From positions 3,534,001-3,598,000 of the forward strand of contig CAWAHF010000004.1 in NCBI GenBank assembly GCA_963781805.1: 64,000 bases of DNA, in the 5' to 3' direction. Positions within the stretch are counted from its first letter, which is position 1. The number at the start of each line of letters is the position of its first letter. The notes below the pieces were generated by a model that saw only the letters and a list, made by a program, of their open reading frames with translations, searched no databases and had not been told where the DNA came from. The DNA comes from JAFGPL01 sp963781805 (GTDB lineage Bacteria; Bacteroidota; Bacteroidia; Bacteroidales; UBA10428). The position numbers were made by a program, and so were the translations under genes. Shown here piece by piece: positions 15,554 to 24,889 of this stretch.

Positions 15554-16624
15554 ATGAATATTAACAGAGCCAATTACGACATTTATATTATTGATTACTA
15601 CGACGGTAAACTAACCCCGGTCGAATCGGCTGAATTGTTATATTTCATTTCTCAACATCCCGATTTGGAAGAGGAATTCAATTCTTTTGAAAACTTTACC
15701 CTGCCGGCTGACGAATCAAAATACAGGCTTCAAGAAAATTTGAAAAAAGATTTCAGGGATATTTCAACAATTACAGATAGTAATTTTGAAGAATTCTGCA
15801 TAGCGTATTCTGAAAATGATCTGGATGAAGATTCCGGTAAAAAACTTTTTGAATACCTCAAAAAAAATCCTGAAAAGAAAAAAGACTTTGAAGGGTATCA
15901 AAAATTAAAATTGACTGCGGATGAAACCCTTCAATTTCCTGATAAAACGATTCTTAAAAAACCGCAAACAAGAATATTAGGATTGCGCCGCCCGTTAATC
16001 TATACAGCTGCAGCAGCAGCTGTTATCCTGATATTGATGGTTATTAATTATTCCCGAAATACAAAAAATATTGAATTTACAAGTTCATCTGACATCCAAA
16101 ACATTCCTGTTGATACCATCAAAACTATTAGCTTTCAAGCGCCTGTTGCGGAAAACAAACCTATGCCTAATTTAACAAAAAAGAAGGTTGTTAATGAAAA
16201 GAGTCACAAAACAACAGCATTAGCTTCATCCAATGATGAGGACAAACCTGTCAAAGCAAAAAGAAATGGATTATCCTATATTGCTTTGAATCCTATACAA
16301 ATTAGTCATATTAACTGCACACAAAATCCGACTGGCTTAACTCCGACCATAAAAACGTTACTGGTAAGCAAGGAGGTAACAACTTCGGGGACCGGAGAGA
16401 ATTCTCTTGCGGCTTTTTTAATGAAAAAGGTTGCTTCGTTTGAGACTGCAACATCCCGCGAAAATTTAAATATCTGGACATTGGCTGAAGCCGGGGTTAG
16501 AGGAATTAATATTTTGACAGAATCAGATGTTCAACTTGAACGCACATTAAATGCTAAAGGAAAAATATCTTCATTTGCTATTGAATCTGAGACATTTAGT
16601 TTTACTACACCCATAAATAAATAA
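15554..16624 (+). CDS. Putative anti-sigma factor with internal duplication
   Basis: A 356-residue single-pass membrane protein. The cytoplasmic part holds two similar modules (about residues 12-50 and 79-120), each a pattern of short acidic helix, 'L...LF.(Y/F)..(Q/N)P....(E/D)F', and a polar end. One membrane helix spans about 148-166. The periplasmic part (about 170-356) is Ser/Thr/Lys-rich with no recognisable domain. Modules of this sort resemble the anti-sigma N-terminal domain without zinc-binding Cys/His. Position directly after an ECF sigma gene supports the role. I infer that the modules bind the sigma factor; a scaffold or sensor role is the alternative. Confidence 0.7.
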   Translation: MNINRANYDIYIIDYYDGKLTPVESAELLYFISQHPDLEEEFNSFENFTLPADESKYRLQENLKKDFRDISTITDSNFEEFCIAYSENDLDEDSGKKLFEYLKKNPEKKKDFEGYQKLKLTADETLQFPDKTILKKPQTRILGLRRPLIYTAAAAAVILILMVINYSRNTKNIEFTSSSDIQNIPVDTIKTISFQAPVAENKPMPNLTKKKVVNEKSHKTTALASSNDEDKPVKAKRNGLSYIALNPIQISHINCTQNPTGLTPTIKTLLVSKEVTTSGTGENSLAAFLMKKVASFETATSRENLNIWTLAEAGVRGINILTESDVQLERTLNAKGKISSFAIESETFSFTTPINK

Positions 16625-16693
16625 CCTGCTGTAACTTTTCAGCATTATCCCCGTCTTACAACAAAATTCACAAATCAGTTAAAAATTATAACC

Positions 16694-17623
16694 ATGAAAA
16701 AGACTGCAATATACCTGACAATGCTCTGGTGTTTCCAAGGTTGGATGTTTGCACAGGAAACCGATACCACAGCCAGAGAAAACACCGATGAGAATTCTGT
16801 TGAGATTGTTGGTGATGATGAAAATGGAGTTAGTGTCGAAATGGATAAGGTTGTGAAGGAAGAACCCAGGGACACAACCAAAATCAAAATCATGGACAAG
16901 GATATCAATATTATTGAAAAAGACGATGGTACCTCGGTGGAAATAAGAGATTCGGAAAAAAAAGAAGGAGATGACAAAGAAGAAGTCAAGAAGAAAAAAT
17001 TCAAAGGCCACTGGACAGGTTTGGAACTAGGCCTGAATAACTTTGTTGATGCTGATTTTTCATTGAGCAGGCCTCCGGAATTTGAATGGATGGATCTAAA
17101 TACCGGCCGTTCCTGGAATGTTAACCTAAACTTTGTCCAAAAGAGCGTAGGCCTGGTCGGAAATCATTTCGGACTGGTTACCGGATTGGGAATTGATATG
17201 AACAATTATCAATTTGATGGGGATAATTCTATTCAGGAAGACCCTGTGACCGGTATAACAGTGAGCAATGATTTGGACCTTTCATTGATTAAGACCAAAT
17301 TAACAACAACGTATTTAAATGTCCCTCTCTTGCTTGAGCTTCAACTGGGACCACAAAAAAGAAGTAAAAGGTTTTACCTCGTCGGCGGGGTTATCGGAAG
17401 TATAAAACTTGGTTCACATACCAAGATTGTATATCGTGAAGATGGTCACAAGAAAAAAGAAAAGGACCGCGATGATTATAATATCAATCCCTTTAGATAT
17501 GGATTTACCCTTCGTGCCGGTTTTCACGATATCGAAATTTATGGAACTTACTATCCTACTCCATTCTTTGAAAAAAATAAAGGTCCTGAACTAAATCAAT
17601 TTAGTATAGGACTTTGTCTTTGA
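16694..17623 (+). CDS. Outer-membrane beta-barrel protein (PorT/OMP_b-brl-like)
   Basis: A 309-residue protein with a signal peptide (about 1-20, FA-QETD). An acidic, Lys/Glu/Asp-rich linker (about 20-110) follows, and a small beta-barrel of about 200 residues starts at HWTGLELGLNNFV and ends with NQFSIGLCL. The barrel strands and loops resemble the PorT/OMP_b-brl_2 group. It follows the sigma/anti-sigma pair by 69 bases and ends at a strong terminator, so it is probably the third gene of that operon. The long charged linker could be a periplasmic spacer reaching peptidoglycan or the anti-sigma protein; this is inference. Confidence 0.75.
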   Translation: MKKTAIYLTMLWCFQGWMFAQETDTTARENTDENSVEIVGDDENGVSVEMDKVVKEEPRDTTKIKIMDKDINIIEKDDGTSVEIRDSEKKEGDDKEEVKKKKFKGHWTGLELGLNNFVDADFSLSRPPEFEWMDLNTGRSWNVNLNFVQKSVGLVGNHFGLVTGLGIDMNNYQFDGDNSIQEDPVTGITVSNDLDLSLIKTKLTTTYLNVPLLLELQLGPQKRSKRFYLVGGVIGSIKLGSHTKIVYREDGHKKKEKDRDDYNINPFRYGFTLRAGFHDIEIYGTYYPTPFFEKNKGPELNQFSIGLCL

Positions 17624-17654
17624 TTTTAAATTTCGTTTACTTCAAAAATTTAAA

Positions 17655-17686
17655 AGGCTGCCTTATATTCTTAGGCAGTCTTTTTT
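17655..17686 (+). terminator. Rho-independent terminator after the sigma/anti-sigma/barrel operon
   Basis: The arms GGCTGCCT and AGGCAGTC (one G-T pair) are separated by about 10 AT-rich bases and followed by six T residues. It starts 32 bases after the barrel gene stop. Confidence 0.85.
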
Positions 17687-17725
17687 CCTGGTATTTTCAG
17701 AATTTATAAAGTTTTCAGATAATCC

Positions 17726-18634
17726 TCAAGCCCATAGTGGGGAGGGATAAGTCCCGTTTGCGGCATATTCTTTCAACCTGGATAAAACAGTGGGTTTATC
17801 TTCCTGGTAAGTAACCCCGAACCATTTGGCATTGCAGTCAAGCACTTTAACCGTACCTGCCTTTTTTCGAATAATTTCATCAATTACAATGGGGATGTAA
17901 AATTCGGATTTCAGATTATTGATATTGTTTTTGAGAAATTCAACAAATACCTTTTCAGCAAAACCAAAAAAGGACGGGTCAAATCCCCAGAAATTCATTG
18001 AAATTATGGTTTCGCCTGACAATGTAGTTTCCCTATCGTCTTGATCCTTAAAGTAAATCCGGTCATTGTTCTTGCCTATTTGTGTTCGTTCTGTAATTTT
18101 CACGAGACAATTATCCGCATCTGTCTCACAAACACCCCTGGAAACAAATCCATACTCAGAGAGCGTGTTTTTAAGTTTATATCCAACCATACAATAGTTC
18201 ATGGAATTACCAACAGGCTGTCCATTTAAAAAATCAGTCACTGCATGAAATGCCTCAAAACCATAGAAATCATCAGCATTTATAACCACAAATGGTTCGT
18301 TTATTTTTGGTTTGGCAACCAAAACTGCATGACACGTGCCCCAGGGTTTACTCCTTCCCTCAGGGCATTTCATTCCATCGGGCAGATTATCAAGTTCCTG
18401 AAAAACATAATCCACATCTATTTGCCTGGATAATTTTTCGATGAATACTTCATTAAATTCTTTTTCAATATCTTTTCGTATTACAAAAACGATCTTCCCA
18501 AAGCCTGCCCGTTTTGCATCAAATACCGAATAATCGATGATTCTTTCTCCTGCAGGACCAAGCTTGTCAATTTGTTTCAGACTGCCATAGCGACTACCAA
18601 TGCCGGCAGCGAGAATTAGTAATGTGGGTTTCAT
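17726..18634 (-). CDS. Sugar nucleotidyltransferase (NTP_transferase family)
   Basis: A 302-residue cytoplasmic enzyme of the family that joins a nucleoside triphosphate to a sugar phosphate. The signature LAAGIGSRYGSLKQIDKLGP near the N-terminus is the nucleotide-binding loop ('LAAG.G.R...'), and VVINADDFYG holds the metal-binding Asp pair region. It stands apart from other sugar genes. Substrate specificity (UTP, dTTP or CTP; which sugar) cannot be told. It is transcribed alone from a promoter at 18660-18667. Confidence 0.82.
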   Translation of the reverse strand: MKPTLLILAAGIGSRYGSLKQIDKLGPAGERIIDYSVFDAKRAGFGKIVFVIRKDIEKEFNEVFIEKLSRQIDVDYVFQELDNLPDGMKCPEGRSKPWGTCHAVLVAKPKINEPFVVINADDFYGFEAFHAVTDFLNGQPVGNSMNYCMVGYKLKNTLSEYGFVSRGVCETDADNCLVKITERTQIGKNNDRIYFKDQDDRETTLSGETIISMNFWGFDPSFFGFAEKVFVEFLKNNINNLKSEFYIPIVIDEIIRKKAGTVKVLDCNAKWFGVTYQEDKPTVLSRLKEYAANGTYPSPLWA

Positions 18635-18659
18635 AAGTTCTTTTTTAGCAATTAAACTC

Positions 18660-18667
18660 CAAATTTA
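18660..18667 (-). promoter_or_regulatory. Candidate -7 box (TAAATTTG) for the nucleotidyltransferase
   Basis: The plus strand reads CAAATTTA, i.e. TAAATTTG on the minus strand, matching TAnnTTTG, 25 bases before the ATG. No well-spaced -33 TTG is evident. Confidence 0.4.
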
Positions 18668-18726
18668 GAAATTATACGTTTTAAAAAACAGTTTCAATTT
18701 TAATTGTTTAGAAATATGGTCTCACA

Positions 18727-18753
18727 AAAAACCCCGGTGAATTTCCGGGGTAC
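18727..18753 (-). terminator. Rho-independent terminator after the second LolA-like gene
   Basis: Read on the minus strand, ACCCCGG and CCGGGGT form a tight stem around AAATTCA and are followed by a run of T residues. It lies about 27 bases after the stop at 18780. Confidence 0.85.
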
Positions 18754-18779
18754 CATATCTATAAAAGCCAGTCAGGTTT

Positions 18780-19511
18780 TTATTCAGTTGTTTCAGGGAA
18801 TTTAAATATTGAATCATCCATATCCACATCCACATCCACCTTGGCTAAGGATATACTTTGAACAACCTGATCCTTAACTTTGATGTCCATCTTATAAGCC
18901 ATCATTAATCCGTCTTTTACATCCTGATAGTCGCTAAGATACGTATCGACTTCCTGGCCCTGTGTCCAGGTTTTCACCATCACAGGCATGAAGTATTCAG
19001 AATCCAGGTAGTAATAATTTATTACAGAATCTTTATCGTTGTTTTTATTGAGTACTAACTTTATTTTGTAACATTCGCTTCCGTTTACATCTTCTTTTCC
19101 TTCCAGTGTTACTACATGACCCTTTTTTGCATAATCGATAAACGGGTCTTCAAATTCTGACTGTTCAATAATAGCCTTTGCCATATCTCCTTCAAGTTTC
19201 TGTGGTTCAGTGTTCCCAGTCATAGGATTAATAGACCATGCAACTGTACCATCATATGCCTGAATTATTTTATTTCCCTGAAAATCTATTTCTGTCCTAG
19301 ACAAATTGGGTGTTTTTTTATAAATAGTAACTGCCAAATCTCCCATTGGGGTAGGCATGGTACCAGTTAATTTCATCGACTTTAACGCTTTGAGTTTTTC
19401 GAGACCTCCCATATTTTTATGATAGGAAGCAATTAATTCATCAACGCTTTGCGAATAGACAAATGCGCATAATAATGAAATACAAACGGTTATAATTAAT
19501 GATTTTTTCAT
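18780..19511 (-). CDS. LolA-like periplasmic/outer-membrane lipoprotein-sorting family protein
   Basis: A 243-residue protein with a signal peptide (about 1-20, FVYS-QSVDE). The rest matches the LolA-like half-barrel group: ELIASYHKNMGGLEKLKALK at the start, then repeated beta strands such as KLTGTMPTPMGDLAV and YYYLDSEYFMPVMVKTW. It is monocistronic with its own terminator. It shares fold type but little sequence with the LolA-like protein at 13387-14136. Whether it carries lipoproteins or another lipid cannot be told. Confidence 0.65.
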   Translation of the reverse strand: MKKSLIITVCISLLCAFVYSQSVDELIASYHKNMGGLEKLKALKSMKLTGTMPTPMGDLAVTIYKKTPNLSRTEIDFQGNKIIQAYDGTVAWSINPMTGNTEPQKLEGDMAKAIIEQSEFEDPFIDYAKKGHVVTLEGKEDVNGSECYKIKLVLNKNNDKDSVINYYYLDSEYFMPVMVKTWTQGQEVDTYLSDYQDVKDGLMMAYKMDIKVKDQVVQSISLAKVDVDVDMDDSIFKFPETTE

Positions 19512-19612
19512 TGAATGTTGCTTTAAGTGTTTAATTTAAATTTTGCGATGAAATTACTCTTTTTTTAATTTTAAAATAACTTCAATTTAAAAAAAATAGC
19601 TCTTTAAACAAA

Positions 19613-21748
19613 CTATTTTTTTGCTTGTAAATCCCTGATAACAATAAATTTTGACTGGTAAGGTTTCAGTTCAAGATTTAAAGATATCTGCCCCTTTGTT
19701 GAAGTAACCTTTGATATCTGGTTGATTGTTCCGGTCATTGCATCCCATTCCTGAACCCTACCTGCTCCGTTCAGCGTTACATCTCGTATTTGTTTTTCAG
19801 GACTTTCATTAAAAAAGAAATACAGATCGCCATCCTGTAGGCGCCGGTGGGTATATTTTACAGAAAAACAAGGTTGATCCAAATGCACATCAGGTTGCGG
19901 CAGATTGTTCATCACCAGAGGAGTTATTTCCCCTGTTGGTTCACTTATTGCCCAGCTAAGGTCATCGGGAGCTTTTGCATCCAGAAAGGTTTTTTCAACC
20001 ACCAACGAAGGTTTTGAACCAAGAAAGACTACTTTTCCTCCCGAAGCGGCAAATTCTTTTAACCGATCCACAGCACGTTTTGAAATGGCCTTTATAGAAG
20101 GAACAAGAACAGTTTGATATTCTTCCCCGCTTAGATTTTTAAAGATTCCATTTTTGAGAGCAAAACCCGTTGAAAGCGAATATTCATCCACAAAATCAAA
20201 ATCTCTCTGATTTTCGAGAAGTTGTTGCATAATAGATAAAGCGCTTTCATCCGATCTGGAATCGCTTAACCACATACTAGTAGTAGGGTAATAAACTGCT
20301 ATCCGGGCAGTTGGTCGCCCCTGCGATAACAAATAACATGCGCGATGAATATAATTAGCAACAGACGGGAACGAGTCGCTGGCAGTCCAACCTCTCAAGC
20401 CAAGTTCCCCATTTGAAGAAGCAGGAACAAACATCACCTCAACCATATTTATGCCACGTACGAGTTGGTAATCCAAAACCCATTTTGCCTGTTCCACATT
20501 GGGAGGTGTTCTGTAGGCAGCAAAACTTTCTGTGAAAGCCCTGGCCTTGCCAAAAATATGTGCCGCCGATGATGCATATTTTGGGAAATTTGAAACTTTA
20601 TCGGGCCAGATCTGGTTCCAGATGGCATCAATGCCGGGCATTTGCACATACCGCATGTCTTTAAAAAAATCTCCCTCCGAGCGTGCAAGCGCCATCATAT
20701 TGTCTTCATGGTTCAGATGAACATGGTATTGCAACTGATGATCGTCGCACCAATCGGCCTGTATTTTGAAAAAGTCATCCCGAAACAAATCAGACCAGAT
20801 ATCCCAATAATCAGCTTTTATCCGCATTTCTTTGTCAGTGAGTTGTGGTGCAAAGAATGTACCTACATAGGGACGTACATCATACCCTTTCTTCTCTTCA
20901 AAAACAGAAAAAATCCTTGGGGTCCAGGGTATCCCCCTGATACTATAATCCGGTTCATCACCTCTGAATCCTAAAACAGTTATTCCAAATTCGTCTCCGA
21001 TATATTTTTTGTGCTGTTCGTGGGTAAATTCAATAAACTTATGGATGGCAGCAGGATCAAGGTAATCGCAAAGCGAGTTGTTCGCGTCTTTACCTCTGGT
21101 GGGATTATTTACTGCTCTGGTCGGTGAACTGCGAAAATCGTGTTTAATCAGCAACACCTCCCACTGGCCTACAGGAGCTATCCATTGTAATCTTCCATCC
21201 TCAATGGTTAACATTAAATTACTGCTATCCTGCAGATTCACAGCGACAGCACTTACAATATCATTTTCCAGCTGAAGAGAAAGTGTATCCCCTCCGTTTA
21301 ATTTTTTTTGATCCGCAATCACAAGCGCTTTCATCCTCAGTTCAGGTGCATCTGTAGTAAATTTTCCGCCTGCAAAACCGCTCGGATATTTTCCTTCATC
21401 CACAATCCACACCCGCATGTTTCTTTCCTTTGCCAGTTCAACAGCGCGTTTTACCAGTTGCAACCATCCTTCGGAAAGATAGGGATAGCCCATATCATAT
21501 CCCGATTCCAGGGTAACAATCTGAACGCCTCGTTTTTTAAAAGCATCCAGATCACGTGCGATCACCTCATCGGTAATTTTTCCATCCCATCCCCAGTAAA
21601 AAGTCAGGCTGTATTCAACCGGGGGTGATAGAAAATTAGCTGCAGCTTCCTCAATAGGAATATCATTTAGTTTTTGCCCGAACCCTATGATTGAAGGTTC
21701 TAAGACCAATAAAAGAATTAGGTATAAAATTATTCCAGGTTTTTTCAT
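19613..21748 (-). CDS. Secreted glycoside hydrolase, GH106-like (putative alpha-L-rhamnosidase)
   Basis: A 711-residue exported protein (signal peptide about 1-24). The N-terminal region YWGWDGKITDEVIARDLDAF resembles the start of GH106 alpha-L-rhamnosidases, and the following TIM-barrel-like part has acidic residues in VWIVDEGKYPSG and GFRGDEPDYS. Residues about 480-580 look like a glutaminase-like fold used structurally in such enzymes (ARIAVYYPTTSMW, SGGKVVFLGSKP). It is shorter than characterised GH106 enzymes. A clear Shine-Dalgarno AGGAGG precedes the start, unusual for this genome. It is 18 bases from the GH28 gene, so it shares that operon. The rhamnosidase role is an inference from similarity and context. 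Confidence 0.55.
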   Translation of the reverse strand: MKKPGIILYLILLLVLEPSIIGFGQKLNDIPIEEAAANFLSPPVEYSLTFYWGWDGKITDEVIARDLDAFKKRGVQIVTLESGYDMGYPYLSEGWLQLVKRAVELAKERNMRVWIVDEGKYPSGFAGGKFTTDAPELRMKALVIADQKKLNGGDTLSLQLENDIVSAVAVNLQDSSNLMLTIEDGRLQWIAPVGQWEVLLIKHDFRSSPTRAVNNPTRGKDANNSLCDYLDPAAIHKFIEFTHEQHKKYIGDEFGITVLGFRGDEPDYSIRGIPWTPRIFSVFEEKKGYDVRPYVGTFFAPQLTDKEMRIKADYWDIWSDLFRDDFFKIQADWCDDHQLQYHVHLNHEDNMMALARSEGDFFKDMRYVQMPGIDAIWNQIWPDKVSNFPKYASSAAHIFGKARAFTESFAAYRTPPNVEQAKWVLDYQLVRGINMVEVMFVPASSNGELGLRGWTASDSFPSVANYIHRACYLLSQGRPTARIAVYYPTTSMWLSDSRSDESALSIMQQLLENQRDFDFVDEYSLSTGFALKNGIFKNLSGEEYQTVLVPSIKAISKRAVDRLKEFAASGGKVVFLGSKPSLVVEKTFLDAKAPDDLSWAISEPTGEITPLVMNNLPQPDVHLDQPCFSVKYTHRRLQDGDLYFFFNESPEKQIRDVTLNGAGRVQEWDAMTGTINQISKVTSTKGQISLNLELKPYQSKFIVIRDLQAKK

Positions 21749-21766
21749 TTTTTGTCCTCCTAAATA

Positions 21767-23302
21767 CTATAATTTTTTCTGTTCGGTGTTTTCAATTTTT
21801 GTGTCGGTTACCCCTTCACAATTATGAATTTTGAAATTCTTTACATTCTTAAGCACAAATGTTGGTATATCGTTAACTTTCTGTGTGTTGACATTATTGA
21901 AATCCGCATTTTGAACATCATCCAATACAAAGGCCGGACGTGAATCTTCATTCATGAATTGTACTTCAACATTGTTAAATTCAATACCATCCACGTGACG
22001 GATAAAAAATCCATATGCAGGAATCTTTCCGAATAATCTTGGATCAGGATAATCTGTTTCCAGTTCAGGCACTACCACATCAGCTTGTTCTTTGGGAGCG
22101 CCCCCTTTCACAAGAATCTGGATATTACTAAGTTTGACATCCTGGATATTATACCCGGGAATACCTACTATTAGTGAACCGTATAGCGGATTTGCATTGT
22201 TTACCACAAGATTACTTATAATTACCCGGCGCATATACCCTACCGGTGCTCCCTCAGGGCCACGCATCCGTCTTCCTATCCTTAGAAATATGGGGGCATT
22301 GGTGATCTCATTCATGGTAATATTTGTTATAGCGATATCTTCGAGGATCCCACCATCCACTGTTTCCAGCGCAAGTCCCCTGCAATGATCAAATGTACAG
22401 TTTGAAATGGTGATATTTTTAAATCCACCGTTTGATTCTGTGCCTAATTTAATTCGCCCGGTGACCGGTCCACCGTCAGGAACTACTTTTTGTGTTTTTT
22501 GAAACGTTCCGTCAAGCAACGTATTCAGATCATATCCGCTTACCTGACAGTTGGTAATCATCACATTCTCAGTTAACCTTGGATATCCCAATGCATAGGA
22601 ACTTTTTAAAACAATGGCATCGTCGTTGGGCGTGTTAATAATACAGTTGGAAATACGTACATTCCGGCAACAATCGATATCAATCGCATCACGATCCGTA
22701 TCTATCCTGAGATGATCGATGGTGAAATTATCCACAGCGGTTGGCATGATGCTGAAATGTCCGCACACCTGCATGGTAAAGTCTCTGAGTAATACATTGT
22801 GACAATTTTTTAATGCAATTGCCTTATTCCCCTCTCCGGGCACTTCCTTTTCGAAACTTTTTAAGCCTTTCCCATCTATTTTTCCCGGACCCGTAATTGA
22901 GATATCTTCGATATTTTCTCCCCAAATCAGGCTGTTATGCCAATGGCTGTGACCAAAATCCTGGTACAAATTTGATTCATTTGGTTCTGCAGGATCATAT
23001 CCGCCGCTGTGCTCATCGGGGCTGGCAGCCAAAATCACAGCGCCGTGGTCCAGGTATAATCCGATATTACTTTTCAATCGGATGGAAAAACAGAGATAAG
23101 TTCCTGCAGGAAAATACACAGTTCCTCCCCCTGCTTCCGCAGCTGCATCAATTGCCTTATTTATTGCAGGTGAATCGATTGTCTTACCGTCGCCAACAGC
23201 ACCGTATGATTTTACATTGTAACCGGATGCATGAAGTAAATTTCCAACGCTTAATATAACTGCTGCAAAAATTAAGTTGCAGCTAATTTTTTTCTTTACC
23301 AT
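21767..23302 (-). CDS. GH28-family glycoside hydrolase, divergent subgroup
   Basis: A 511-residue secreted right-handed beta-helix protein (signal peptide about 1-26). The pectate-lyase-3-like opening VKSYGAVGDGKTIDSPAINK and the catalytic acid residues are present: Asp in DRDAID (203-208) and the Asp pair at 227-228 (NTPNDDAIVLKSS). The GHG motif that usually follows is absent; the corresponding stretch reads TGRIKLGTESNGG. GH28 enzymes cleave galacturonan or rhamnogalacturonan backbones. The missing His suggests a subgroup with different specificity rather than a dead enzyme. Nine bases separate it from the second GH28 gene upstream. Confidence 0.8.
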   Translation of the reverse strand: MVKKKISCNLIFAAVILSVGNLLHASGYNVKSYGAVGDGKTIDSPAINKAIDAAAEAGGGTVYFPAGTYLCFSIRLKSNIGLYLDHGAVILAASPDEHSGGYDPAEPNESNLYQDFGHSHWHNSLIWGENIEDISITGPGKIDGKGLKSFEKEVPGEGNKAIALKNCHNVLLRDFTMQVCGHFSIMPTAVDNFTIDHLRIDTDRDAIDIDCCRNVRISNCIINTPNDDAIVLKSSYALGYPRLTENVMITNCQVSGYDLNTLLDGTFQKTQKVVPDGGPVTGRIKLGTESNGGFKNITISNCTFDHCRGLALETVDGGILEDIAITNITMNEITNAPIFLRIGRRMRGPEGAPVGYMRRVIISNLVVNNANPLYGSLIVGIPGYNIQDVKLSNIQILVKGGAPKEQADVVVPELETDYPDPRLFGKIPAYGFFIRHVDGIEFNNVEVQFMNEDSRPAFVLDDVQNADFNNVNTQKVNDIPTFVLKNVKNFKIHNCEGVTDTKIENTEQKKL

Positions 23303-23311
23303 ATGAATTTT

Positions 23312-24568
23312 TTAAGGTGTGTTTTTATAAATTATGGGATCTCCTTCCTCTACATTAATTGTGAGGCCGGATACATCCAGATTTTTAACATTTTCAACTA
23401 CAAAACCTTTTTTGGCAGTGATGTTGCAATCTTTAAATACTACATTATCGATCGGACTGTCTTTAAGTCCGTGCATATCTCCGACCGATTGAACATTTCC
23501 TGAAACATTAATGATATTCACATTGCGAACAATGGGTAATGGATCCGACGGCGGTTTAACGGGGGGCACCATACGCCATTCCATATTAAATTCGAACGCT
23601 TTTCGGGTATTGTGGAGCTGAATGTTCCGATAGGTAATATTTTCAACCACCCCGCCCCGACTGGGTTGTGACTTAAACCGGATAGGCGCCCAATTGTCGG
23701 CTTCCATAACACAATCGCGAATTTCAACATTGCGGATACCTCCGGACATTTCACTTCCCATTGCAACGCCACCATGGCCATAGCGAAACAGACACTTTTC
23801 AATAAGAATATCCTGGGCAGGACGGTTAACACGTCGTCCATCCTCATCTTTGCCCGATTTAATGGAAATACAATCATCATTCACATCTATATCACAACCT
23901 GTGATATGAACTTTTTCGCCGGAATCAATATCTATACCGTCGGAACTTATGATGTTGTGTTTTGCAGTGATGTGTAAATTTTCAACTTCTACATTTTTCG
24001 AATAGAGTATGAATAATCCCCAGCATGCCTGATTCTTAAGGGAAATATCTGATACCAGTACATCGGTACAATTTTGTATCGCAATCAGCCGTGGCCGGCC
24101 AACATGCAATTCCCGGGTACCTCTGGGATATTTATCCATCCATTCATCTCCCGAACCATCAATAGTGCCTTCACCAGTGAGTTTGAATCCTGTCATTTTA
24201 AAAGCATTTACCAGGGCCGATGTCCATTCACATTCTACTCCTTCCCAACGGGTAAATACCTGCGGATAATCATTCGAATTTACTGTACCTTTTAATACAC
24301 CGTTCTTATCAATCCTGAGATTGACCCCTGGCTTGAGAAAAATTGCCCCCGTGAGAAATACTCCTTCAGGAACAACTAAAGTCCCTCCACCCTGAACAGC
24401 ACACGAATCAATAGTTGATTGAATACTCCGGGTATTCAAGGTCAGGCTATCTCCCACAGCCCCATAATCTGTAATTACATATAGTTTTTCTTGATTTGTA
24501 GTCGAACTGGCGCTTATGCTGAAAAGAAGAATTACCTGAAAGAATAAAAAATTCTTGATTTTAAACAT
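23312..24568 (-). CDS. GH28-family polygalacturonase/rhamnogalacturonase
   Basis: A 418-residue secreted enzyme (signal peptide about 1-21). All GH28 landmarks are seen: SSDGID with Asp210, NDDCISIKSG with the Asp pair at 231-232, GHGG with His265, and the RFK equivalent of the RIK motif near 297. The protein therefore should be catalytically competent on galacturonic-acid-containing chains. It is the first gene of a minus-strand operon of three hydrolases and is divergent from the symporter gene. Exo versus endo action and galacturonan versus RG-I preference cannot be decided from sequence. Confidence 0.88.
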   Translation of the reverse strand: MFKIKNFLFFQVILLFSISASSTTNQEKLYVITDYGAVGDSLTLNTRSIQSTIDSCAVQGGGTLVVPEGVFLTGAIFLKPGVNLRIDKNGVLKGTVNSNDYPQVFTRWEGVECEWTSALVNAFKMTGFKLTGEGTIDGSGDEWMDKYPRGTRELHVGRPRLIAIQNCTDVLVSDISLKNQACWGLFILYSKNVEVENLHITAKHNIISSDGIDIDSGEKVHITGCDIDVNDDCISIKSGKDEDGRRVNRPAQDILIEKCLFRYGHGGVAMGSEMSGGIRNVEIRDCVMEADNWAPIRFKSQPSRGGVVENITYRNIQLHNTRKAFEFNMEWRMVPPVKPPSDPLPIVRNVNIINVSGNVQSVGDMHGLKDSPIDNVVFKDCNITAKKGFVVENVKNLDVSGLTINVEEGDPIIYKNTP

Positions 24569-24889
24569 GTTAAGTTTAATTAGGTTCCTTAATTTTTACT
24601 GAAGATTTGTTTAAAATGATTCCATATGATTAGTTAAAATTCAAACGAACTTACAATAATAGCATTAGGGATTGATCAATGCAAGAAAAAAAATTAGTTT
24701 CCGAATAGATAACATCTAATACTTTAAAATGTTAAGATCGATTTGGGAGAAAATACTCTTTCATAAATCTATATTCATAAGGCAAATGAACTTTAAATTT
24801 TTAAAGCAGAAGTCAGGAATAAATGAATAAAACTTATATTTGCAACTCACCTTATCTTATTTTAATACCAAACAAGATTACTAAATACA
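24569..24889. other. Divergent intergenic region between the GH28 operon and the symporter
   Basis: An AT-rich control region with promoters expected on both strands. A TATATTTG box for the symporter is seen near its right end. I find no small gene and no convincing operator palindrome. Confidence 0.6.
24835..24842 (+). promoter_or_regulatory. Candidate -7 box (TATATTTG) for the symporter operon
   Basis: An exact TAnnTTTG match 48 bases before the symporter ATG, in the divergent region with the GH28 operon. Confidence 0.45.
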
